From NCBI RefSeq assembly GCF_002018875.1, contig NZ_MVOL01000001.1, forward strand, positions 1 to 64,000: a stretch of 64,000 bases of DNA, given 5' to 3'. Made by a program: the position numbers and the translations under genes. The notes under the pieces are model-generated. The model ran no database searches. It had not been told where the DNA came from and saw only the letters and a program-made list of their open reading frames with translations. Positions 1 to 6,976 of this stretch are shown here, piece after piece; position 1 is the first letter of the stretch, and each line of letters begins with the position of its first letter. The DNA comes from Pseudomonas sp. MF4836. GTDB lineage: Bacteria; Pseudomonadota; Gammaproteobacteria; Pseudomonadales; Pseudomonadaceae.

Positions 1-84
1 GGTCATGGTGGCGGCCACGGCGGTGGCCCGGGGGGTTACGACGGCGGTGGTCGTGGCGGCCCCGGTGGTGGTGATCGCCGCTGA
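1..84 (+). CDS. C-terminal end of a glycine-rich protein (partial)
   Basis: The first 27 codons of the window stay open in frame 1 and end at TGA. They encode a tail made almost only of Gly with scattered His, Pro, Asp and Arg (GHGGGHGGGPGGYDGG and so on). The 5' part lies outside the window, so the family cannot be named. Gly/Arg-rich tails occur on RNA-binding proteins and on small secreted proteins. A hairpin terminator follows 16 bases later, which supports a real gene end here. Confidence 0.6.
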   Translation, partial: GHGGGHGGGPGGYDGGGRGGPGGGDRR

Positions 85-100
85 GTGCTGAAACCTGGGA

Positions 101-124
101 TGGCGGCCGTGAGGCCGCCATTTT
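101..124 (+). terminator. Rho-independent terminator after the Gly-rich gene
   Basis: TGGCGGCC, a four-base loop GTGA, then GGCCGCCA and TTTT form a perfect 8-bp GC-rich stem followed by a short T run. It lies just after the stop at 84 and before the convergent gene ending at 137, so it probably serves the upstream gene. Confidence 0.75.
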
Positions 125-136
125 CATGTGCCCGGG

Positions 137-679
137 TCAAAGGTCCTTGGGCACGGTAAGGGGCAAGGCCATCACGGGCGCATCGGCCAGGCGCCGTCCA
201 GATTTCTCCATCAGGTACCCGACAATCTCCTGGGAGGTCATTTCGAGCTGTGACAATTCCGGATCCTTGAACCAGTCGTCCGGCCAGAAGATCAGGTCCG
301 AGGCATTGGCATTGGCAAAGTTGGTTTCCAGCAGTTGCAGGGCGTAGTTCACATCCGAATCATCGCCGCCGCTGGTGCAGACAAAATCAGCCAGGGCGCA
401 GGCCTCGTCGAAGCTCAAGTCGGCAACGTACTTTTCCTGATGAAACGCCGAGCGGATGAAGTCATCGGCATCGGTGTAGCTGTGGAAATCACGAAACTCA
501 TAGAATTCGAACGGCCGGCTGGCGAGGCTGTTCCACTGCTCGATCAGCGCGATGATTTCGGGATCGTCTTCATAGCGGCTCTGATCGATAAGGTGTTCCA
601 GGGCTTCGAGCAGGGTGTTCATGGTGGCCCGTTGTTGCGGGTTCGGGCGTAACGGTTGCAGCCGATCCGGAATGGCCAT
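137..679 (-). CDS. Unassigned acidic cytosolic protein, 180 aa
   Basis: I do not recognise a named family. The product starts MAIPDRLQPLRP and is acidic, with many Asp/Glu and aromatic residues (FYEFRDFHSYTDADDF). No signal peptide or membrane segment is visible. The start at 679 is chosen because AGGAG lies just upstream. The frame stays open to 1054, but that extension runs through a REPIN element and has atypical composition. A second possible start lies 19 codons further in (MNTLLEALEHLI). The gene is convergent with the Gly-rich gene at the window start. Confidence 0.7.
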   Translation of the reverse strand: MAIPDRLQPLRPNPQQRATMNTLLEALEHLIDQSRYEDDPEIIALIEQWNSLASRPFEFYEFRDFHSYTDADDFIRSAFHQEKYVADLSFDEACALADFVCTSGGDDSDVNYALQLLETNFANANASDLIFWPDDWFKDPELSQLEMTSQEIVGYLMEKSGRRLADAPVMALPLTVPKDL

Positions 680-730
680 GCAAGGCTCCTGTGCAGCGAA
701 ATAAATAATAATGCCAGTACGAACACTGTC

Positions 731-880
731 CTGTGGCGAGGGAGCTTGCTCCCGCTCGGCCGCGCAGCGGCCGCAAACCTTGAACCCGCGATTAACCTGC
801 AGGAACGAGGTTGTGGCCATTGGGGCGGTTACGCCCCGGAGCGCCGGTCGACCCAGCAGGAGCAAGCTCCCTCGCCACGG
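731..880. repeat. REPIN-type element, family 1 (paired inverted REPs)
   Basis: The unit CTGTGGCGAGGGAGCTTGCT begins at 731 and its reverse complement ends at 880, giving a 150-bp element with two facing palindromic ends (GGGAGCTTGCTCCC core). The same unit recurs at 50304-50453 and 50564-50713 as pairs and at 53534 as a single copy. It fills the gap between the 180-aa gene and the bestrophin-like gene. Such elements are typical non-coding repeats of fluorescent pseudomonads, mobilised in trans by RAYT transposases. No RAYT gene is in this window. Confidence 0.85.
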
Positions 881-950
881 GTGATTTGTCGCAGTATCGC
901 AAGCGGCAGCGGGCGCCATGCTACCTGAGCGCCGCGGCCAGGGGCAGGCA

Positions 951-1841
951 TCAGCCGATCCGATCGCCACCCAGTGCGTCGCGCTGCATCGATTGAAGGT
1001 TGCGCTCGATGGTTTCGCAGATGGTTTCCATCTGGATCTGGTGTTCGCTGGCACGAAACGGGCTTTGCAGGTCGGTGCCGATGCGTTCGATGGCCAGCAG
1101 CATAAAGCCGACCACGGTCGAGGCCAGCGGGGTGTACCAGCCCAGGGACTCCACCAGGCCCACCGGCACGATCAGGCAGAACAGCGAAATAAACAGCCGT
1201 GGAAAATACACATAGGGGTAGGGCAGCGGCGTGTTGGCGATCCGCTCCATGCCGCCCTGGCTGTTGGACAGCTCGACCAGGGTGGTTTCCAGCCGCGCCA
1301 GGCGAATGCTGTCCAGGCGCCCGGCCTTGTACTCCTTGGCCAGCAGCGCCGCCGAGCCATTGAGAATGTTGTTGGCAAAGTTGTTGGTGGCGCCGCTGCG
1401 GGCAAACTCCTCGGTGGGAATGAATGCCCGCACTTCATCCGGGCACGGCTGGCCCTTGAGGTGCGCCGCCAGGCAGTTCACATAGGCCACGTGACGGCGC
1501 AACAGGGTGGATTTCACCGGGTTCACTTCGCTTCCCGGGTCATCCAGCAGGGTCAGCACTTGCCGGGCGAAGCTGCGGGAGTTGTTGACCATCGCCCCCC
1601 ACAGCGTCCGCGCTTCCCACCAGCGGTTATAGGCGCTGCTGTTGCGAAAGCTGATCAGCACCACCAGCGCCGAGCCGAGCAGGGTCAGGGGCATCAGCGG
1701 CAGGTTGATCTTGCTGTTGAGAAACAGCATGAAGTCCACGGTGACCGCCACATCCCAGATCAGCAGCCAGAACAGGGCCCAGCCCACGTAGCCCAAGGTC
1801 TTGATGATCAGGCGGTATTTTTTGACGATGGCAGCGTTCAA
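951..1841 (-). CDS. Bestrophin-family (UPF0187/YneE-like) membrane channel
   Basis: The product (about 296 aa) has two hydrophobic segments near the N terminus (LGYVGWALFWLLIWDV and INLPLMPLTLLGSALVVL) followed by SFRNSSAYNRWWEARTLWG, the signature of bacterial bestrophins. Two more hydrophobic stretches lie after the middle (LFISLFCLIVPVGLVESLGW and VVGFMLL). Bacterial homologues form pentameric ion channels in the inner membrane. The start is uncertain. A TTG at 1856 gives 301 aa but has no ribosome site. The TTG at 1841 has GAGG seven bases upstream and is preferred. The gene is monocistronic as far as can be seen. Confidence 0.8.
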   Translation of the reverse strand: MNAAIVKKYRLIIKTLGYVGWALFWLLIWDVAVTVDFMLFLNSKINLPLMPLTLLGSALVVLISFRNSSAYNRWWEARTLWGAMVNNSRSFARQVLTLLDDPGSEVNPVKSTLLRRHVAYVNCLAAHLKGQPCPDEVRAFIPTEEFARSGATNNFANNILNGSAALLAKEYKAGRLDSIRLARLETTLVELSNSQGGMERIANTPLPYPYVYFPRLFISLFCLIVPVGLVESLGWYTPLASTVVGFMLLAIERIGTDLQSPFRASEHQIQMETICETIERNLQSMQRDALGGDRIG

Positions 1842-1950
1842 ACGGGAACCTCGCAACGGGCGGTAAGCATCAATGCCCTAGCTCGGACGCCGGTTGCCGG
1901 GGAAAGGTTCGCCGGCTGCCGCAATCAATGATCCCGAGGCCTGAATCGTT

Positions 1951-3354
1951 TCAGGCCGGCTGCGGCGCTGCACGCCCCACGGCCTGGGGGCTGGCCGTCA
2001 GCAGCAGCCGCGCGCACAGGCCACCTTCGGCGCGGTTATGCAGCTCCAGCTGACTGCCGATCTTGCCGGCGATCATGTTGACGATCGCCAGCCCCAGGCC
2101 CGCGCCGTTGGCATTGCCCTGGCTGTAGAACCGCTCCAGCAGCCGCGCCCGGTTCTGTTCGTCGATGCCGGGGCCCGAATCCTCGACGCTGAGGTGGATC
2201 GCCCCCGACGCCTGGGGCTGCACCCGGACCCAGACCTCGCTGCCCGGCGGCGAGAAGTTCAGGGCGTTGGTCACCAGGTTCTGCAGGGCGATGGCCAGGG
2301 CCACCGGGTCGGTGTCGACTTGGCACGTCTCGTCGCCGTCCAGCACCAGTTCGACGTCCTTTTCCAGGGCCAGGGGCGTCAGCTCCGCCAGCTCCTCGCG
2401 GACCAGGGCGGTGAGCTGCACGGTGCTGCGGGTGGGGTTGTTCAACTGCGGCTCGATCCGCGCCATGGTCAGCAACTGGCTGCCGATGCGGGTCGCGCGG
2501 TCAACCCCGCTGACCAGAAAGTCCAGGGCCTCGCGCCGCTGTTGCGGGGTGCCGGCGCTCTGCGCGTTTTGCGCGTGGATCCGCAGAATCGCCAGGGGCG
2601 TGCGCAGTTCGTGGGCGGCATCGGCGATAAAGCGTCGCTCGCGTTCGAGCAGGGTGTCGATCTGCGCCAGCAACTGGTTGAGGGCGGTGTGCATCGGCTC
2701 CAGGTCCCGGGGCAGGGGCTTGAGCTGCAAGGGTTGCAGGGTTGCGGTGTTACGCCCGCGAATCGCCTGGGCCATGGCCCGCAGGGGTTTCAGGCCCCAG
2801 CCGATGCTGAGCCAGATCAGCAGCGCCAGCAGCGGCACGCCGATCAGGGTCGGCCACAGGGTGTGGCGCATGATGCGCTGGATCAGGTCCTGGCGAATGT
2901 CGTCGCGTTCGCCGACCCAGATCAGCAGCCCCTGCTGGTCGTCGGCCAGGAGGAAGGCGCACCACTCGTTGCCGTTGTCGTCGATGTCGTGGGAGCCGAG
3001 GGTGGCGGGCGGTGCCTTGAGCTCCGGGGCTTCGGCGGAGCGCACCAGCAACTGGCCGTCGCTGCGCCAGACCTGGAACGTCAGGCGGGTTTCGTAGGGG
3101 TGGGCCACCCCGTCTTCGCCGACCCGGCTCATGGCCTGGTCGAAGGCCTGGTACAGCCGGTCCCAGTCCGCCTCGCCGGGGTCGCGCTGGCGCAATACGC
3201 CTTGCAGCAGGCGCGCGCTCTGCGCCAGTTGGGCGTCGTACACCTCTTCGATTTCATGGTGGCTGTCGCGCAGCACCAGCCAACTGATCAGCACATCCCC
3301 CAGCAGCACCAGGAGCAGCACCGGCAGCAGAATCCGCGCACGTACCGAATTCAT
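1951..3354 (-). CDS. Two-component sensor histidine kinase (QseC/PmrB-like)
   Basis: 467 aa. A first membrane segment at about 7-28 and a second at about 166-186 bracket a periplasmic sensor region of some 135 residues. HAMP-like and dimerisation segments follow, then the phospho-acceptor H-box at His248 (HELRTPLAIL). The ATPase part has the N box (NLVTNALNFSP), G1 (DSGPGI) and G2 (GAGLGLAIV) motifs. The start codon overlaps the stop of the response-regulator gene as ATGA, so the pair is translationally coupled. The length and layout fit the QseC/PmrB/TctE type. The signal is unknown, but the divergent PepSY and cytochrome b561 genes suggest an envelope or redox stress input. Confidence 0.9.
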   Translation of the reverse strand: MNSVRARILLPVLLLVLLGDVLISWLVLRDSHHEIEEVYDAQLAQSARLLQGVLRQRDPGEADWDRLYQAFDQAMSRVGEDGVAHPYETRLTFQVWRSDGQLLVRSAEAPELKAPPATLGSHDIDDNGNEWCAFLLADDQQGLLIWVGERDDIRQDLIQRIMRHTLWPTLIGVPLLALLIWLSIGWGLKPLRAMAQAIRGRNTATLQPLQLKPLPRDLEPMHTALNQLLAQIDTLLERERRFIADAAHELRTPLAILRIHAQNAQSAGTPQQRREALDFLVSGVDRATRIGSQLLTMARIEPQLNNPTRSTVQLTALVREELAELTPLALEKDVELVLDGDETCQVDTDPVALAIALQNLVTNALNFSPPGSEVWVRVQPQASGAIHLSVEDSGPGIDEQNRARLLERFYSQGNANGAGLGLAIVNMIAGKIGSQLELHNRAEGGLCARLLLTASPQAVGRAAPQPA

Positions 3355-4013
3355 GGCTTGAGCTCCAGCACGTAACCCACGCCGCGCACGGTGCGGATCA
3401 GCTCGGCGCAAAGCTTTTTGCGCAGGTTGTGGATCAGCACTTCCAGGGTGTTGCTCTCGACCCGGTCCTGCCAGCCGTACAGCGCCCGCGACAGGCGCTC
3501 GCGGGTCACTACCTTGCCCGGGCGCACCATCAATTGGTGCAGCAACTGGTACTCCATGGGCGTGACCACGATGTCCTGGCCCTGGTAGCTGACCTGCTGC
3601 GTGGCCGGGTCGAGGCTGACCCCGGCGTGCTCCAGCAGCGGCTGCGCCCGGCCCTGGCTACGGCGCAGCAGGGCGCGGACCCGGGCCTTGAATTCCTCGA
3701 CATCGAACGGCTTGACCAGGTAATCGTCAGCCCCGGCGTCCAGCCCGGCGATGCGCTCGGCGGTGCCGTCACGGGCCGTGAGGATAAGCACCGGCAGGTC
3801 GTGCTGCTCGGCGCGCAGTTGTTGCAACAATTCCAGGCCGTCGAGGCGCGGCAGGCCCAGGTCCAGCAGCAACAGGTCGAAGCTCTCGGTGCGCAGGGCA
3901 TGCAGGGCGCCGAGGCCATCCTGCAGCCAGTCCAGGGTGTAGCCCTCGGCGCTCAAGGCCACGCGAATACCCTGGCCCAGGGCACGATCATCTTCGACAA
4001 GGAGCAGGCGCAT
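3351..4013 (-). CDS. OmpR-family response regulator (QseB/PmrA-like)
   Basis: 220 aa. The receiver domain spans about 1-115, with acidic pocket E7-D8-D9, phospho-acceptor Asp51 (LLLLDLGLPRLDG) and the conserved Lys in DYLVKPFD. The C-terminal winged helix has the usual pattern VTPMEYQLLHQLM, ESNTLEVLIHNLRKKL and IRTVRGVGYVLE. The start at 4013 follows the usual MRLLLVEDD beginning. The longer frame to 4121 adds an unrelated leader. It is the first gene of a two-gene operon with the kinase. A direct-repeat box at 4122-4137, upstream of both this gene and the divergent PepSY gene, is a likely binding site for it. Confidence 0.93.
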   Translation of the reverse strand: MRLLLVEDDRALGQGIRVALSAEGYTLDWLQDGLGALHALRTESFDLLLLDLGLPRLDGLELLQQLRAEQHDLPVLILTARDGTAERIAGLDAGADDYLVKPFDVEEFKARVRALLRRSQGRAQPLLEHAGVSLDPATQQVSYQGQDIVVTPMEYQLLHQLMVRPGKVVTRERLSRALYGWQDRVESNTLEVLIHNLRKKLCAELIRTVRGVGYVLELKP

Positions 4014-4121
4014 GGTGGGGTCTCGGTAGGGAAGCAGGCGCTGGAACGGCGGCATGATGACGCCAGGCGTGGCGCTCCGGCAGTGCCTTGTGTCGGGAAA
4101 GATGTAACGGCTCGTTGCCAA

Positions 4122-4137
4122 CTAAGGTTGCCCTAAG
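4122..4137 (-). promoter_or_regulatory. PmrA/QseB-type direct-repeat box
   Basis: Read on the minus strand the site is CTTAG-GGCAAC-CTTAG: two five-base half-sites with an 11-bp period. That is the same layout as the PmrA/QseB/BasR box (CTTAA, five to six bases, CTTAA). It sits 109 bp upstream of the regulator start and 48 bp upstream of the PepSY gene, so it could control both directions. The match rests on inspection only. Confidence 0.6.
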
Positions 4138-4184
4138 CTTGGTTTTGCACAGTGCGATCTCCCTCATCAGACGAGAGCGTTCCC

Positions 4185-4451
4185 ATGCGTAAAATTCTCC
4201 TGTTGTCCCTGATCATCGCCAGCCCCCTGGCCGTTGCCGGCCCGCAATGCACCACCGCCGAGCGCTCGCAATGGCAGGACCAGAAGGCCTTCCAGGAGCA
4301 GCTCAAGGCCCAGGGCTACGAGATCAGCAAGTTCAAGGTCACCGACGGCAACTGCTACGAGATCTACGGCTTTGACAAAGACAAGCGCAAGGTCGAGATC
4401 TACCACGATCCGGTGACCGGCAAAGCGGTCAAGACCGAGATCAAGGGCTGA
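4185..4451 (+). CDS. Small periplasmic PepSY-domain protein
   Basis: 88 aa. A signal peptide (MRKILLLSLIIASPLAVAG) is followed by a single PepSY-like domain: LKAQGYEISKFKVTDGNCYEIYGFDKDKRKVEIYHDPVTGK. The mature part has two Cys residues, in GPQC and DGNCYE. Such proteins are commonly encoded beside QseBC-type systems and b-type cytochromes. The stop overlaps the next start as TGATG, so it is coupled to the cytochrome gene. The ATG at 4185 is preferred over an upstream in-frame start because it places the signal peptide at the N terminus. Confidence 0.85.
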   Translation: MRKILLLSLIIASPLAVAGPQCTTAERSQWQDQKAFQEQLKAQGYEISKFKVTDGNCYEIYGFDKDKRKVEIYHDPVTGKAVKTEIKG

Positions 4452-4996
4452 TGCCAGCCGAGTCCCTGCGCCTCTGGGACCCCGTGGTCAGGCTGTTTCA
4501 CCTGTCCATCGCCGGGGTCTTCGTCGCCAACTACTTCTTCAATGAAGCCGGTGACGACTGGCACATCTGGCTCGGCTACTACGCCATGGCCTGGTTGCTG
4601 GTGCGCACAGTGTGGGGATTTATCGGCCCGCGCAGTGCGCGCTGGGCCGACTTCTGGCCGACGCCGGGCCGGCTCAAGGCGCACTTGCGCTCGCTGCTGG
4701 AGCGGCGTGCGGCCCACCGCCTGGGCCACTCGCCCCTGGGCGCGCTGGTGATGCTGCTGATGCTGCTGGCGTTGCTGATCATCGGCCTCAGCGGCTGGGC
4801 CATGGAAGAGGTGGATGCACTGTGGGGCGCCGACTGGCCGCTGCTGGTGCATGAAACCACGGCCAATGTGCTGCTGGGCCTGGTGGGCGTGCATGTCTGC
4901 GCCGCGCTGTACGAGAGCGTCCAGGTGCGCGACAACCTGCCGTTGTCGATGCTCACCGGTCGCCGTCGACGCCTGCCGGATGACGCCGCGCCCTGA
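4451..4996 (+). CDS. Cytochrome b561-type membrane protein
   Basis: 181 aa with four predicted membrane segments. The opening LWDPVVRLFHLSIAGVFVANYFF is characteristic of the cytochrome b/b6 (Ni,Fe-hydrogenase b-type) family. Candidate haem-ligating His residues lie in RLFH, DDWHIW, LVHETT and LVGVHV. It probably moves electrons at the inner membrane. Its partner is not obvious, but the coupling to a PepSY protein and the divergent two-component system is a recurring arrangement in proteobacteria. Confidence 0.85.
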   Translation: MPAESLRLWDPVVRLFHLSIAGVFVANYFFNEAGDDWHIWLGYYAMAWLLVRTVWGFIGPRSARWADFWPTPGRLKAHLRSLLERRAAHRLGHSPLGALVMLLMLLALLIIGLSGWAMEEVDALWGADWPLLVHETTANVLLGLVGVHVCAALYESVQVRDNLPLSMLTGRRRRLPDDAAP

Positions 4997-5041
4997 CTGT
5001 TGTTTCCCTTGTTCCCACCCTGCATCTGCAACGGGCTCCTT

Positions 5042-6337
5042 ATGCGTGTGCTTCCTGATCGCCTGATGTCTATCGGCTGTGGCCTGCTTCTGCTGGGGGT
5101 GTTCCTTGCCGCCTGGCGCAGCCATCCGCCCCATGAGCTGGCGCCGTTTGCCGAGGCCGGCCCCGCGACCGTCGCCACGGCGGCCGAGGCCCGCCCGCAA
5201 TACAACAGCCGCTTCGTGTCTTCGGAACTGAATGATTTCGTGCACTCGTCCTCGGTCACTGCCTTGCCCGGTGGCGACCTGATGGCCGTGTGGTTTGCCG
5301 GCTCCCGGGAGGGCGCCGCCGACGTCCAGGTGCGCAGCGCGCGCTTTGACGCCAAGAGCGGCGAGTGGGGCGCGGAACAGGTGTTGGCGACCCGGGAAAG
5401 CACCCGCACCGGCACCCAGCGCTACATTCGCAAGCTGGGCAACCCGGTGATTGCCCTGGCCCCGGATAACCGCCTGTGGATGTTCTATGTCTCGGTGTCC
5501 GTGGGCGGCTGGGCCACCAGTGCGATCAACGTGATGTTCTCCGACGACCTTGGGCAGCACTGGAGCGCGCCACGGCAACTGATCACCTCGCCGTTCTTCA
5601 ATATCAGCACCCTGGTCCGCGCCGCGCCGGTGTTCCATGCCGACGGCTCCATCGGCCTGCCGGTGTACCACGAGTTCATGGGCAAGTTCGCCGAGTACCT
5701 GTACCTGAGCAGCGATGGCCAGGTGGTGGACAAATTCCGCATCAGCCGGGGCAAGAATTCCCTGCAGCCGACCATCGTGCCCCAGGACGGGCGCCGCGCC
5801 ATCGCCATGCTGCGTTACGCCGGCGACAACCACCATCGGGTCCTGGCCAGCCGCACCGAAGACGCCGGGCAGACCTGGAGCGAGCCCTATCCGCTGGAGC
5901 CGTCCAACCCCAATTCGTCCCTGGCCGCCGTGGGCACCGCCGACAACGGCTTGCTGGTGGCCCTCAACGATCTGCAGGACGGGCGCTTCAAGCTCAGCCT
6001 GTACGGCACCGATGCCGACCTCAATCAATGGCGCAGCCTGGTCGAGCTGGACCAGTCTCCCGATCCCCTGGGCCAGCCGTTCTCGCCCGAGGCCTACAAG
6101 GAAATCATCGGCGAGGGCTTTCGCGCCTCCAGCGGCGCCCGGCGCCTGCCTTTGGAACAACGCTTCCTGAGTAACCTCGACTACCGGGTGTGCAAGCCCC
6201 GGGGCTGTGATTTCGAGTACGAATACCCGTACTTCAGCCGCAGCGCCGACGGCATGTACCACCTGGTCTACTCGTGGAATAACACTTTTATCAAACATGT
6301 CAGCTTCAACGAGGCCTGGCTGGCGGAGCGCCTGTGA
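5042..6337 (+). CDS. Sialidase-fold (BNR/Asp-box) exported protein
   Basis: 431 aa from the ATG at 5042. An uncleaved anchor or signal segment lies at about 9-25 (MSIGCGLLLLGVFLAAW). The body has Asp-box repeats of the sialidase beta-propeller, SDDLGQHWSAP and TEDAGQTWSEP, plus the typical opening SSVTALPGGDLMAVWFAGSREG. Sialidase-fold proteins hydrolyse or bind glycans, but substrate cannot be inferred from the fold. The stop overlaps the next ATG (TGATG). With the two genes downstream it forms an operon whose last product is an LtaS-like transferase, so a role in envelope glycan or polymer metabolism is plausible. Confidence 0.8.
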   Translation: MRVLPDRLMSIGCGLLLLGVFLAAWRSHPPHELAPFAEAGPATVATAAEARPQYNSRFVSSELNDFVHSSSVTALPGGDLMAVWFAGSREGAADVQVRSARFDAKSGEWGAEQVLATRESTRTGTQRYIRKLGNPVIALAPDNRLWMFYVSVSVGGWATSAINVMFSDDLGQHWSAPRQLITSPFFNISTLVRAAPVFHADGSIGLPVYHEFMGKFAEYLYLSSDGQVVDKFRISRGKNSLQPTIVPQDGRRAIAMLRYAGDNHHRVLASRTEDAGQTWSEPYPLEPSNPNSSLAAVGTADNGLLVALNDLQDGRFKLSLYGTDADLNQWRSLVELDQSPDPLGQPFSPEAYKEIIGEGFRASSGARRLPLEQRFLSNLDYRVCKPRGCDFEYEYPYFSRSADGMYHLVYSWNNTFIKHVSFNEAWLAERL

Positions 6338-6960
6338 TGTTTTCCCTGTGGCAAGCCCATCTGAGTTTTATCCTCCTGAGTTTTGTCCTGCTCGGCAGCC
6401 TGCGCCTGACCGCGCCCTGGCGGCCCTGGCTGTTGCCGGTGCTGGCGCTGGTGAGCTTTGTACCGATTAATGGTTTGTCGCTGGCCGCCTATGTGCGCAG
6501 CTTTACCGATGATCTGGCCATCAGCACCCTGGTGTTGCTGGGCTGGGTCAGCCTGCTGCGCCTGGGGGTGGTGCAGCCGTTGCCGTACGGGCAGCGGCTG
6601 CAGGTGGTGCTGCTGTTCGGGCTGCTGGCCCTGAGCCTGTACCCGGCCACCCTCGGCCTGACCTATGTCGATCCGTACCGCTGGGGCTTCAACCCGCGAC
6701 CGATGATTGTGCTCATGGGCGCGGCGGCGCTGGTGCTGCTGTGGCTGCGCAACCCCCTGGGCGTGTGGATGCTGGGGGCGGGCACCCTGGCTTTCGCGCT
6801 GCGGCTCAAGGCTTCGGAAAACTACTGGGACTACCTGATCGACCCCTTGCTGGCGGGCTACTGCCTGGTGGTCGGGTGCGGCTTGCTGGCTGCCGCCGGC
6901 TGGCGCTGGCTGCGGCGGCGCCCGCGGGCCGGGGCAGGTCAGTTGAAACCTTCGCTTTGA
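6337..6960 (+). CDS. Polytopic membrane protein of unknown function
   Basis: 207 aa and almost wholly hydrophobic, with about six to seven membrane segments. I do not recognise a family. The ATG at 6337 overlaps the upstream stop, and a GTG one codon earlier is an alternative. A short soluble loop carries TYVDPYRWGFNPRP. It lies between the sialidase-fold gene and the LtaS-like gene with 16 bases to the latter, so it is likely part of the same envelope function. Confidence 0.75.
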   Translation: MFSLWQAHLSFILLSFVLLGSLRLTAPWRPWLLPVLALVSFVPINGLSLAAYVRSFTDDLAISTLVLLGWVSLLRLGVVQPLPYGQRLQVVLLFGLLALSLYPATLGLTYVDPYRWGFNPRPMIVLMGAAALVLLWLRNPLGVWMLGAGTLAFALRLKASENYWDYLIDPLLAGYCLVVGCGLLAAAGWRWLRRRPRAGAGQLKPSL

Positions 6961-6976
6961 CAACACAGAGGTAAAC

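Noticed and set aside
680..1054. N-terminal extension of the 180-aa gene to 1054
   Set aside because: The extra codons translate a REPIN and the end of the opposite-side spacing; AGGAG lies at the start at 679.
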